The position numbers were made by a program, and so were the translations under genes. Positions 1-6,942 of a stretch of DNA of 11,355 nucleotides are shown in pieces. The DNA is from an uncultured Bacilli bacterium (lineage in GTDB: Bacteria > Bacillota_I > Bacilli_A > RF39 > UBA660): assembly GCA_944358495.1 (NCBI GenBank), contig CALVRF010000041.1, forward strand, positions 1-11,355. Reading direction: 5' to 3'. The notes under the pieces are model-generated. The model searched no databases, had not been told where the DNA came from, and worked only from the letters and a program-made list of their open reading frames with translations. The stretch's first letter is position 1. Every line of letters begins with the position of its first letter.

Positions 1-744
1 GATAAATTATTTAGTAAAAAAGCCTATAATTTACCTAATGCCATAACTTTATCTAGAATAATTTTGGCTATTTTAACGACTGTTTTATTGGCTGTAGGAG
101 CATCACCATTAATTGTTGGGGCTTTATTTTGTGTATCGGCTTTTACGGATAAAATAGATGGTTTTTTAGCTCGTAAATTTAATTGTGTCACTAATCTTGG
201 AAAATCGGCTGATGCTTTAGGTGATAAAATTTTAGTAACGCCGGTTTTAGTGGTTATGGCTATTCAAGGAATGATACCTTTATTAATCCCTTATATTACT
301 TTTTTTAGAGATTCGATTGTTGGAATCGTTAAGGAAACGGCTGGTAAAAAGAAAGGAACTATTGGAGCTTCTAAGTTGGGTAAAGCTAAAACAGCCACTA
401 CTATGGTGGGAATGGCGGGAATTTTATTAGGATTGCCTGAGATATTAAATATAATTTCTTATGTACTTCTTTATACAGGAACGACGCTTTGCGTAGTGTC
501 TGGAGCTCAGTATGTTTATAATTATAAAGACTGTTTATTAGATAAAGAAAAAACAGTTTCTATACCAGAAACTGATGAGCAAATTAAAAAGGAAACTAAA
601 GGAGTTCAAAAAGGTAATCAAAAAGAAAATACTGCCGATATATTTTTTGCTAAAAAGGAAGATTTTGAAAGGGAAAATTATCTAGAGATAAAATCTAAGC
701 CAAAAGTATTAACCTATGGTCCTAAAAAGTTTTACCGTAGATAA
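1..744 (+). CDS. pgsA: CDP-diacylglycerol-glycerol-3-phosphate 3-phosphatidyltransferase (PgsA), 5' end cut by the window
   Basis: The reading frame is open from base 1, so the start lies upstream; 247 residues are visible. Near the visible start is the family-typical NLPNAITLSRI segment. The CDP-alcohol phosphotransferase signature is complete: D50-x2-D53-G54-x2-A57-R58-x8-G67-x3-D71-x3-D75, which binds the metal and the CDP-lipid. Hydrophobic membrane segments follow up to about residue 180. In the family this enzyme joins CDP-diacylglycerol and glycerol-3-phosphate in the membrane, the committed step to phosphatidylglycerol and cardiolipin. After the last membrane segment there are about 65 extra hydrophilic, Lys/Glu-rich residues ending in KKFYRR, longer than the usual short end of PgsA. 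The TAA stop is 38 bp from the converging next gene. The family assignment is firm; the exact substrate (glycerol-3-phosphate rather than another alcohol) is inferred from overall resemblance to PgsA. Confidence 0.88.
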   Translation, partial: DKLFSKKAYNLPNAITLSRIILAILTTVLLAVGASPLIVGALFCVSAFTDKIDGFLARKFNCVTNLGKSADALGDKILVTPVLVVMAIQGMIPLLIPYITFFRDSIVGIVKETAGKKKGTIGASKLGKAKTATTMVGMAGILLGLPEILNIISYVLLYTGTTLCVVSGAQYVYNYKDCLLDKEKTVSIPETDEQIKKETKGVQKGNQKENTADIFFAKKEDFERENYLEIKSKPKVLTYGPKKFYRR

Positions 745-782
745 TTCTTTTCTTGATAAAAATTATAAACTAAAAAAAATAA

Positions 783-1319
783 TTACACATCATATGTATT
801 AATACCATATTTTTCATTTGAGGGGTCAAAGAATAAATCGTTTGTTAAGGGATAATACGTTAATATTCCAAAAATAATATAAACTAAAATAATACCAATA
901 ATACTAATTAAGTTTAGATTAGGATAAGTTTTAGCTTTTAAAATATAATAACTAATAATTTGACTAATAACTATAGTAATAAATAAAACAATTAAATTTA
1001 GAGCCATGTTTTCGCCAATTAAAAAGTAAAAAGGTAAATATAATATTAAAAAAATAGGAATACTAGTAGTGGCGGTTATAAATACATTAATTAGGAAATT
1101 ATCAGTTTTTTGTTTGAATGAACGTAAGATTAAATAATCAATGATACTATATAAAATAACAGCCGTGAATAACATTTTCATATGTTCCCAGATGCTTTCA
1201 TTGACGGGAAAAAAGATACTAAATAAGGTATTAGGAAACCATTCATATATAAAATGGGTTAAAAAGCAAAGAAAAAAGATACCAAATGTACTTACCAATT
1301 TTATCCATTTTAATGCCAT
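783..1319 (-). CDS. DUF6512-like integral membrane protein, function unknown
   Basis: A 178-residue, very hydrophobic protein with about five membrane segments (roughly residues 5-25, 47-66, 77-100, 104-127 and 137-155). The loop after the first segment carries NESIWEHMK (40-48), and the end carries a YYPLTNDLFFDPSNEKYG stretch. I associate this pattern with the DUF6512 family of Bacillota membrane proteins, from memory and not by search. No catalytic motif can be named, so no function is proposed. The start is supported by an AAGGAGG ribosome binding site five bases before ATG on the minus strand. The gene is convergent with pgsA and divergent from dnaG, so it is probably transcribed alone, from a possible TATAAT at 1346-1341. 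Codon use and base composition look like the neighbours. Confidence 0.8.
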   Translation of the reverse strand: MALKWIKLVSTFGIFFLCFLTHFIYEWFPNTLFSIFFPVNESIWEHMKMLFTAVILYSIIDYLILRSFKQKTDNFLINVFITATTSIPIFLILYLPFYFLIGENMALNLIVLFITIVISQIISYYILKAKTYPNLNLISIIGIILVYIIFGILTYYPLTNDLFFDPSNEKYGINTYDV

Positions 1320-1340
1320 AAAAAGCCTCCTTTTTTAAAT

Positions 1341-1346
1341 ATTATA
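1341..1346 (-). promoter_or_regulatory. Candidate -10 box for the DUF6512-like gene
   Basis: A perfect TATAAT lies on the minus strand 21 bp upstream of the gene's ATG, leaving room for the ribosome binding site after a start near 1334. No good -35 box sits 16-18 bp upstream, so this is supported only by the -10 match in an AT-rich region. Confidence 0.4.
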
Positions 1347-1438
1347 TGGAAATTTGCAAAAAATATGTTTTTTTTGTCAGAAAAAAAAGGAAATCGACTA
1401 CCTTTTGTCGTATATTATTTATAGGGGGTATGATACCA

Positions 1439-3169
1439 ATGGCATTTTTAAGTCAAGAAAAAATAACAGAAATTCGTAATAGTGTCGATATTGTTGAAAT
1501 CATATCCAATTATATTACTTTAACACCACGAGGACGTAATTATTTTGGAGTTTGCCCATTTCATGATGATAACCATCCAAGTTTAAGCGTTAATCGTGAA
1601 AAAAAGATTTATAAATGTTTTTCATGTGGGGCAACAGGAACGGTATTTAAATTTATCATGGATTATGAAAATATTTCTTTTATGGAAGCCGTTAAAAAAG
1701 TTGCTGATATAGGCGGGATGCATGTCGATGTTAAAACAACGCCGAAAGTCCAAATACATAATAAATTACATGATATTTATGATTTAAGTCTGAAATTTTA
1801 TATTAATAACATTAATACGGCTGCTGGTAAAGAAGCAAGAACTTATTTAGCTAATAGAGGAATTACTGATGATATTATTAAAGAGTTTCAAATTGGACTA
1901 GCTTTAAATACCAAGGACAAGCTAGCAAAACTTTTATTAAAAAAGTTTGACGAAAAAGATATTATGGAAAGTGGATTAGTTAACAAAAATGCTTATGGTT
2001 ATTTAGATTTATTTTATGAGCGTATTATGTTTCCGCTTTATGATTTAGATGGTAATGTAGTAGCTTATAGTGGACGAATTTATAACCGCGAAGATAATTC
2101 TAAGTATTTTAACACCAGAGAAACCAGTATTTTTAAGAAGGGCGAGCTTTTATATAATTATCACCGGGCTAAAGACGTAGCTAGGCAAAAAAACCAAATT
2201 ATTATCATGGAAGGATTCATGGACGTCATTAGAGCTTATACAATTGGTGTTAAAAATGTTATTGCAACAATGGGGACCGCAGTTACGAAAACACAAGCTT
2301 TATTAATCAAAAAAATGGCTAAAGAAATCATTTTATGTTTTGATGGTGATGAGGCGGGAGCCAAAGCAACAATGGCTTGTGCGGATATTTTATTAAATAT
2401 TGGAGTTACCCCAAAAGTAATTAGATTAGAAGATAATATGGACCCTGATGAGTATATTAAGAAATATGGCAAAGAGTTTGAAGACCGCATTAAAAATCCA
2501 ATTAGTGTGATGGATTTTAAGCTTTCATATTTGAAAACCGGCAAAAATTTAAGTAATCCGACCGATGAAGCTAAATACATTAATGAAGCGATTAAAGAAA
2601 TCAATAAAATTGATGACGATATATTAAGAGAACTAACGATTAAAAAAGTTGTTCAAGAGACGGGGATTACCGAAGAACTGATTTTAAGTAAAGTAACAAT
2701 GAAAGAGCCGGCGGTTATTAAAATGGGTAATGATAAGCCAAAAGTTAAAATCGATAAATATGAAAAAGCTGAAAGAAATTTAATTTATTATATGTTAAGA
2801 AGTCCAGAAGTTATTAAAATGTATAATGCGAAAGTAACATATATGCCGACAAAAGAATACCGACTTTTGGCTAGAGAAATTAAAATGTTTTATAGTGAAA
2901 ATGGTTTTATAAATGAAGCTGATTTAATTGATTATGTCGAATGCGATGATGATTTAGTAAAAACGATTAATAAAGTTGAAGAGGCTAATTTAAATGATAA
3001 TTATTCCTTAGAAGAAATTGAAGATTATATTAGAGTGATAAAAGATCATAATATAAAAAATGAAATAAACCGTTTAACTAAACAAATGCAGGAAGAAGTA
3101 AGCCCAACTAAAAAGGCTTTAATTGCGCAAAAAATAATTGATTTAAAAAAGGAGTGTAACAATGTTTAG
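1439..3169 (+). CDS. dnaG: DNA primase DnaG
   Basis: A 576-residue primase that makes RNA primers for lagging-strand and origin synthesis with the replicative helicase. The N-terminal CHC2 zinc-binding domain shows C39, H42, C60 and C63 in VCPFHDDNHPS and YKCFSCGATG. The catalytic TOPRIM core shows MEGFMDV (E258, D262) and CFDGDEAG (D302, D304), the metal-binding acidic residues, followed by DNMDPDEYI. The C-terminal part from about residue 440 fits the helicase-binding region. The length is close to that of Bacillus DnaG. The frame is open back to 1346, but conserved sequence begins at MAFLSQEKI. ATG 1439 has a GGGGG element at a proper distance (1424-1428), while ATG 1430 lies only one base from it. 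The last 8 bp overlap rpoD, as in the classical dnaG-rpoD macromolecular synthesis operon; rpsU is not upstream here. Confidence 0.96.
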   Translation: MAFLSQEKITEIRNSVDIVEIISNYITLTPRGRNYFGVCPFHDDNHPSLSVNREKKIYKCFSCGATGTVFKFIMDYENISFMEAVKKVADIGGMHVDVKTTPKVQIHNKLHDIYDLSLKFYINNINTAAGKEARTYLANRGITDDIIKEFQIGLALNTKDKLAKLLLKKFDEKDIMESGLVNKNAYGYLDLFYERIMFPLYDLDGNVVAYSGRIYNREDNSKYFNTRETSIFKKGELLYNYHRAKDVARQKNQIIIMEGFMDVIRAYTIGVKNVIATMGTAVTKTQALLIKKMAKEIILCFDGDEAGAKATMACADILLNIGVTPKVIRLEDNMDPDEYIKKYGKEFEDRIKNPISVMDFKLSYLKTGKNLSNPTDEAKYINEAIKEINKIDDDILRELTIKKVVQETGITEELILSKVTMKEPAVIKMGNDKPKVKIDKYEKAERNLIYYMLRSPEVIKMYNAKVTYMPTKEYRLLAREIKMFYSENGFINEADLIDYVECDDDLVKTINKVEEANLNDNYSLEEIEDYIRVIKDHNIKNEINRLTKQMQEEVSPTKKALIAQKIIDLKKECNNV

Positions 3170-4235
3170 CGAAATAAAAAGTTTTGAAGAGAGAAAAAAA
3201 GAATTAATTACTATTGGTAAGAAAAAAGGACAAATTACTTATGAAGAATTAGCTGATAAATTAAAAGGTTTAGAATTAGATGCTGATTCTTTAGATGACT
3301 TATATAATGCTTTAAGTGAAAACGGCATTATGGTTGTTTCAGAAAATCCAAGCGATGATGAAGATGATGGCCACAATGATACGGAGTCTTTAACTAAAGA
3401 TTTAACTATCAATGATCCGGTTAGAATGTATTTAAAAGAAATCGGCCAAATTAAATTACTTACTAATGAAGAAGAAGCAAAGCTTGCTGATAGAATTGCT
3501 GAAGGTGATCCCGAAGCGAAAGCGACCTTAGCTGAAGCCAATTTACGTCTAGTAGTGAGTATTGCGAAACGATATGTTGGTAGAGGAATGCTATTTTTGG
3601 ATTTAATTCAAGAAGGAAACATTGGTTTAATGAAGGCTGTTGAAAAGTTTGACGTAACGAAAGGTTATAAATTTTCAACTTATGCGACATGGTGGATTAG
3701 ACAAGCTATTACAAGAGCAATTGCTGACCAAGCCAGAACAATTAGAGTTCCAGTTCATATGGTAGAAACTATTAATAAATTAGCACGTGTAGAAAGACAA
3801 TTAACTCTTGAATTGAACCGAGAACCAACCGAAGAAGAATTGTCCAAAAAAATGGGAACTTCAGTTGAAAAGATCAGAGATATTTATAAAATAAGTCAAG
3901 AACCTGTTAGCTTAGAAACACCAATTGGCGAAGAAGATGATTCACATTTAGGGGATTTCATTCCTGATGAAACGAACATGAGTCCCGAGGATTTTGCAAT
4001 TAATGAACTTTTAAAAGATGAAATATCCGAAGTTTTATTAACCTTAACAGAAAGAGAAGAAAAAGTTATTCGTTTGCGTTTTGGACTTGAAGATGGTAGA
4101 CCTCGCACTTTAGAAGAAGTTGGCCAGTTATTTGGTGTAACGAGGGAACGCATTAGACAAATCGAGGCGAAAGCTTTAAGAAAATTAAGACATCCATCGC
4201 GTAGTCGTAAATTAAAGGATTATTTAGGTGATTAA
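3162..4235 (+). CDS. rpoD: Primary (housekeeping) RNA polymerase sigma factor, SigA/RpoD
   Basis: A 357-residue group 1 sigma-70 protein that directs RNA polymerase to -10/-35 promoters. Region 1.1 is about residues 5-60, followed by an acidic linker (61-75). Region 1.2 starts at DPVRMYLKEIG (85-95). Region 2 holds LRLVVSIAKRYVGRG and LFLDLIQEGNIGLMKAVEKF, then the promoter-melting part with YATWWIRQAITRAI (174-187). Region 3 covers about 200-280, and region 4 ends in the -35-reading helix GVTRERIRQIEAKALRKLRHP (325-345). Length and motifs match Bacillus SigA, with the short region 1.1 typical of Bacillota. The start at 3162 has GGAG about nine bases upstream, inside the end of dnaG. The gene overlaps dnaG by 8 bp and trmK by 1 bp, so translation is probably coupled. 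Both conserved Trp codons are TGG. Confidence 0.97.
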   Translation: MFSEIKSFEERKKELITIGKKKGQITYEELADKLKGLELDADSLDDLYNALSENGIMVVSENPSDDEDDGHNDTESLTKDLTINDPVRMYLKEIGQIKLLTNEEEAKLADRIAEGDPEAKATLAEANLRLVVSIAKRYVGRGMLFLDLIQEGNIGLMKAVEKFDVTKGYKFSTYATWWIRQAITRAIADQARTIRVPVHMVETINKLARVERQLTLELNREPTEEELSKKMGTSVEKIRDIYKISQEPVSLETPIGEEDDSHLGDFIPDETNMSPEDFAINELLKDEISEVLLTLTEREEKVIRLRFGLEDGRPRTLEEVGQLFGVTRERIRQIEAKALRKLRHPSRSRKLKDYLGD

Positions 4236-4843
4236 TGTTATCTAAGCGTTTACAAGCAATTTGTGATTTTGTAACCCCTAATTCTAAAGTTGTCGATATT
4301 GGGGCCGACCATGGTTTAGTAGATATTTATTTAACAAAGAATAAAAATTGCCAATGTTTAGCGACGGATATATCAGCTAAAAGCTTAGAAAAAGCTAAAG
4401 AAAACATTAAAAAAGCTGGTGTCAGTGTTAAAACCTTAGTAACTGATGGCTTAGAGGGAATTGAACTAACTGATGAAACCTTAATAATTTCCGGAATGGG
4501 AACGCATACTATTTTAAAGATTTTAAATAAAAAAATTACCAATGATTTGGTTATTTGTACCCATAATAAAGTTTCTTTATTAAGAAAAAAATTACAAAAA
4601 AAAGGTTATTATATTAAAGATGAAAAGGTTATATTTGATAAATTTTACTATGTTATTGGTTATTATAAATATGGACAAGGGCCAAGAATAAATAATTATG
4701 TTAGTCCGTTTTTAATTAACAATATAGAATATATGCGATATTTATTAAATAAATATCAAATAAAGTTTATTCATGAAAAAAAGTTTTTGGTTAAATTAAA
4801 ATATCATTTAATTATCAAAAAGATAAAGAAGCACGTAAAATAA
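4235..4843 (+). CDS. trmK: tRNA (adenine(22)-N(1))-methyltransferase TrmK (YqfN family)
   Basis: A 202-residue Rossmann-fold methyltransferase. Members use S-adenosylmethionine to make m1A at position 22 of tRNA. Motif I is VVDIGADHGLVDIYL (19-33), the following acidic residue is D45 in ATDIS, and the LVTDGLEGI segment (68-76) fits the third cofactor-binding loop. ISGMGTHTILKIL (85-97) aligns with the family's GMGG segment, and LLRKKLQKKGYYIKDEKVIFDKFYYVI with the conserved half that follows. Two usual elements differ: GMGG is GMGT, and the QPN-type motif is replaced by THN (109-111). The C-terminal, basic, probably helical part (about 150-202) is shorter than in Bacillus. The gene directly follows the primary sigma factor gene, as yqfN does near sigA in Bacillus, and its ATG overlaps the rpoD stop as TAATG. 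Family assignment is good; activity is inferred. Confidence 0.88.
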   Translation: MLSKRLQAICDFVTPNSKVVDIGADHGLVDIYLTKNKNCQCLATDISAKSLEKAKENIKKAGVSVKTLVTDGLEGIELTDETLIISGMGTHTILKILNKKITNDLVICTHNKVSLLRKKLQKKGYYIKDEKVIFDKFYYVIGYYKYGQGPRINNYVSPFLINNIEYMRYLLNKYQIKFIHEKKFLVKLKYHLIIKKIKKHVK

Positions 4844-4857
4844 AATGCTTCTTTTTT
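4825..4857 (+). terminator. Rho-independent terminator of the dnaG-rpoD-trmK operon
   Basis: A 9-bp perfect stem (AAAGAAGCA at 4825-4833 pairing with TGCTTCTTT at 4846-4854) with a 12-base loop, followed by a T run to 4857. The upstream arm encodes the last codons of trmK, and its TAA (4841-4843) lies in the loop. In the other direction only TTT follows before a non-T base, so it would be a weaker terminator for the minus-strand YqfQ-like gene, whose stop codon abuts it. Confidence 0.8.
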
Positions 4858-5200
4858 AAACGAAAAAGGTTGGACCACTAGTGGATATGTTGTTGGTGGT
4901 GGATTGGGTATTTTCGGTGTCTAAATTTTCTTGGGTTTGATTATCGGTTTTCGGTTTTGTAGGGGAGTCAACTTTTTTAAATTCATTCATGACACGAAAC
5001 ATTGTCTTAGCATTACGCATAACTGGCGTGACTTGTTTAATAACAGGAATTGCTTGATTTACTAGATTTAAAGTTCTTTGGGTGCCATTGATGAGGGAAC
5101 TTAAATTAAAGCCTCGTGCTCCTCTTGATAATAAACCGAAAAGGCCTGGACGGGTTGTTGTCATTGGCGTCATAAAATAATAAGGATGGTAATAATTCAT
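4856..5200 (-). CDS. YqfQ/VrrA-like small protein, function unknown
   Basis: A 114-residue protein in three parts. There is a Tyr/Pro/Met/Thr-rich start (1-18), then an amphipathic helical core with RPGLFGLLSRGARGFNL followed by a run of QRTLNLVNQAIPVIKQVTPVMRNAKTMFRVMNEFKK (about 17-77), then a disordered, Thr/Asn/Gln-rich end (78-114). The core pattern of a G-L-S-R-G-rich start, then NxxLNLxxxxxPxxxxxxPxxxN, is what I recall for YqfQ (VrrA) of Bacillus. In B. subtilis that gene also lies a few genes beyond sigA and trmK, although here it is on the opposite strand and yqfO and ispH are missing between them. No signal peptide or clear membrane helix is seen. The start has GAAAGGGG eight bases upstream. 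The role of the family is not known to me; the assignment rests on pattern plus neighbourhood. Confidence 0.75.
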   Translation of the reverse strand: MNYYHPYYFMTPMTTTRPGLFGLLSRGARGFNLSSLINGTQRTLNLVNQAIPVIKQVTPVMRNAKTMFRVMNEFKKVDSPTKPKTDNQTQENLDTENTQSTTNNISTSGPTFFV

Positions 5201-5222
5201 GTTTTTCGCCCCTTTCTAACTT

Positions 5223-5228
5223 ATTATA
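5223..5228 (-). promoter_or_regulatory. Candidate -10 box for the YqfQ-like gene
   Basis: A perfect TATAAT on the minus strand, 22 bp before the ATG, with the GAAAGGGG ribosome binding site falling just after the expected start of transcription. The -35 position (5251-5246, TAAAAC) is a poor match and overlaps the -35 region of the opposite pilC promoter. Confidence 0.45.
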
Positions 5229-5247
5229 TGTTTTTCTTAAAAAATGT

Positions 5248-5276
5248 TTTATTATTCATAAAAAGTATGGTATAAT
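5248..5276 (+). promoter_or_regulatory. Extended -10 promoter of the pilC-pilD unit
   Basis: TATAAT at 5271-5276 is preceded by TGG, giving an extended -10 (TGnTATAAT), which can compensate for the weak TTTATT -35 at a 17-bp spacing. The expected transcript start near 5283 leaves a short leader with AGGAGG at 5296-5301 ahead of the ATG at 5308. Confidence 0.7.
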
Positions 5277-5307
5277 ATTTTATGTATAAAAGAATAGGAG
5301 GGTGTCT

Positions 5308-6933
5308 ATGGGACTAAGAATTGTGCTTTTTCCATGCCGAGCTGTTTACCATTTTTTTAAGTATTTAGCACAAGGTCTTGCTGTCTTTCCAAAAGCTTTA
5401 GTTAGTCTTTTGAGGCACGCTTTATATACTATTACTTTATTTTTGGGTTTTTTCCATTCTAAACCCAAATTAACTACTAATCCGAAAAGTATTAAAACGA
5501 AGAAAAAAAAGAAAGAAAATAAAGATTTTGGGACCAAATTAAATGATTTTGGAGAAAATGTAATTGCTTCTTCGAAAAATGCTGGAAATTATATTGAAAA
5601 AAAAGCCGACAAAATTCCATTAGTTAAAAAAGCTAAAGAAAATAAAAAGAAAATGCGCGAAGAATTTAAAGTCAACTTCGATGAAGATGGAGAAAAATCC
5701 AAAACTAAACAGGTGTATGAATATGTCGTTGAAGATAAAGAGGGAAAAACAATTAAAGGTTATTTTGAAGCTTTTTCAAAAGTAGAGGTTAATTCATATT
5801 TGGTTAACGAAGGATATAAAGTCTTTAGTATTAGGACTTCCAAGGCTATTCAATTTTTCCATGGTCCAAATATGAGTTTTCATGGGCGTTTTAAAACTAA
5901 AGATTTAATTTTCATGTTAGCGCAGTTGTCTACTTATTTAAAAGCAGGAATTCCTTTGGCGGATTCAGTTAAAATATTGACAAGACAATTTCAGAAAAAT
6001 AAAAATTATAAGAAGATTTTGGACGGAGTATTTTATGATTTATCAGTGGGAAAAAGTTTTAGCGAAGCTTTGGAAAAACAAGGTGACGCGTTTCCAAGAT
6101 TATTAATTAATATGATAAAAACTGCTGAAATGACTGGTGAACTTCCAGAAACTTTAGATGATATGGAAGAATATTATACGGAGTCAGAAGCTACGAGAAA
6201 AGCGATGGTTAGTGCGATGATGTATCCGGTTATTATCTTCATTGTGGCCATTGCGGTTGGATTATTTATTATGTTATATGTTGTTCCGCGCTTCGTAGAA
6301 ATTTATGAAAGTATGGATCAGGCTCAAATACCAGGAATTACGTTATTTGTGCTTTGGCTTAGTGATTTTTTAAGTAATTATGCTATTTTGATTGGTATAG
6401 TAGTTATTGTTATTCTTATCATAATAATTTATTTGTATCGTAATGTTAAGTCAGTTAGATCTAGTTTACAATGGTTTGCTATGCATATTCCAGCAGTTGG
6501 CAATGTCATTATTTATAATGAAGTTACGATGTTTACAAAAACTTTTGCTTCTTTATTAGCGCATAATGTTTTTATTACTGATACAATGGATATTTTAAGT
6601 AAGGTAAGTAATAATGAAATTTATAAACAAATGATTAATAATGCAATTACAAATATTTCAAAAGGTGGCAAAGTATCTGAAGCTTTTAAAGACCAATGGG
6701 CTTTCCCAATTCCGGCTTATGAGATGATTGTAACAGGTGAAAAAACTGGACAGTTACCAGAAATGATGGAAAAAGTAGCAGCTTATTATCAAGATTTACA
6801 TAAAAATGCGGTAAGTCGTATAAAAACTTTTATCGAACCGGTGATGATTATTTTACTTACAGTAATGGTCGGAGTTATTGTACTTTCAATCGTTGTTCCG
6901 ATGTTTAATATGTATAGTACAATTCAGCAATAG
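5308..6933 (+). CDS. Type IV pilus / type II secretion inner-membrane platform protein (PilC/GspF/ComGB family)
   Basis: 541 residues. From about 136 the protein is a canonical platform protein: a VYEYVVEDKEGKTIKGYFEA start, then two T2SSF domains (about 195-325 and 403-530). Each carries the family's acidic turn (MTGELPETLDDMEEYY, 275-290, and TGEKTGQLPEMMEKVAAYY, 476-494), and membrane helices lie at about 304-326, 357-377 and 509-531. Such proteins sit in the cytoplasmic membrane and connect the assembly ATPase to prepilin polymerisation. Residues 1-135 are extra: a hydrophobic/amphipathic stretch (1-49), a lysine cluster (64-69, on an A8 run at 5503-5510) and a charged linker to about 135. 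ATG 5308 is chosen because AGGAGG ends six bases before it; GTG 5302 would touch that site. A start at Met116 would give a normal-length protein but has no ribosome binding site. Followed directly by the prepilin peptidase. Confidence 0.92.
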   Translation: MGLRIVLFPCRAVYHFFKYLAQGLAVFPKALVSLLRHALYTITLFLGFFHSKPKLTTNPKSIKTKKKKKENKDFGTKLNDFGENVIASSKNAGNYIEKKADKIPLVKKAKENKKKMREEFKVNFDEDGEKSKTKQVYEYVVEDKEGKTIKGYFEAFSKVEVNSYLVNEGYKVFSIRTSKAIQFFHGPNMSFHGRFKTKDLIFMLAQLSTYLKAGIPLADSVKILTRQFQKNKNYKKILDGVFYDLSVGKSFSEALEKQGDAFPRLLINMIKTAEMTGELPETLDDMEEYYTESEATRKAMVSAMMYPVIIFIVAIAVGLFIMLYVVPRFVEIYESMDQAQIPGITLFVLWLSDFLSNYAILIGIVVIVILIIIIYLYRNVKSVRSSLQWFAMHIPAVGNVIIYNEVTMFTKTFASLLAHNVFITDTMDILSKVSNNEIYKQMINNAITNISKGGKVSEAFKDQWAFPIPAYEMIVTGEKTGQLPEMMEKVAAYYQDLHKNAVSRIKTFIEPVMIILLTVMVGVIVLSIVVPMFNMYSTIQQ

Positions 6934-6942
6934 GTGATGGTT

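Noticed and set aside
745..784. Terminator between pgsA and the convergent DUF6512-like gene
   Set aside because: The only inverted repeat (AATTAT / ATAATT, 761-784) is pure A/T with a long loop and no proper T run; it is expected by chance in this composition.
1141..1338. Plus-strand 65-codon ORF opposite the DUF6512-like gene
   Set aside because: It lies antisense to a gene with clear family traits and a good ribosome binding site, and has no recognisable content of its own.
1385..1410. H-type pseudoknot in the dnaG leader
   Set aside because: The two stems interlock, but the loop that would have to cross the six-base-pair stem has zero bases, so both cannot form together. Only alternative hairpins remain possible.
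1346..1438. A 31-residue N-terminal extension of DnaG starting at ATG 1346
   Set aside because: It is lysine/aromatic-rich with no primase character and has no ribosome binding site. The conserved start MAFLSQEKI at 1439 has a G-rich site at the right distance.
2236..2604. Minus-strand 122-codon ORF inside dnaG
   Set aside because: It is the reverse reading of a conserved primase region. It has hydrophobic-looking but patternless sequence, and no gene should interrupt dnaG.
3239..4153. Three minus-strand ORFs inside rpoD (3239-3541, 3463-3690, 3896-4153)
   Set aside because: All are Ser/Leu-rich antisense readings of sigma factor codons and two overlap each other.
5302..5307. GTG start two codons upstream for the PilC-like protein
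   Set aside because: The AGGAGG site ends at 5301 and would touch this GTG; ATG 5308 is correctly spaced.
5503..5510. A8 run in the PilC lysine cluster as a phase-variation switch
   Set aside because: Runs of seven or eight A or T occur throughout this AT-rich window, and nothing else suggests programmed slippage here.
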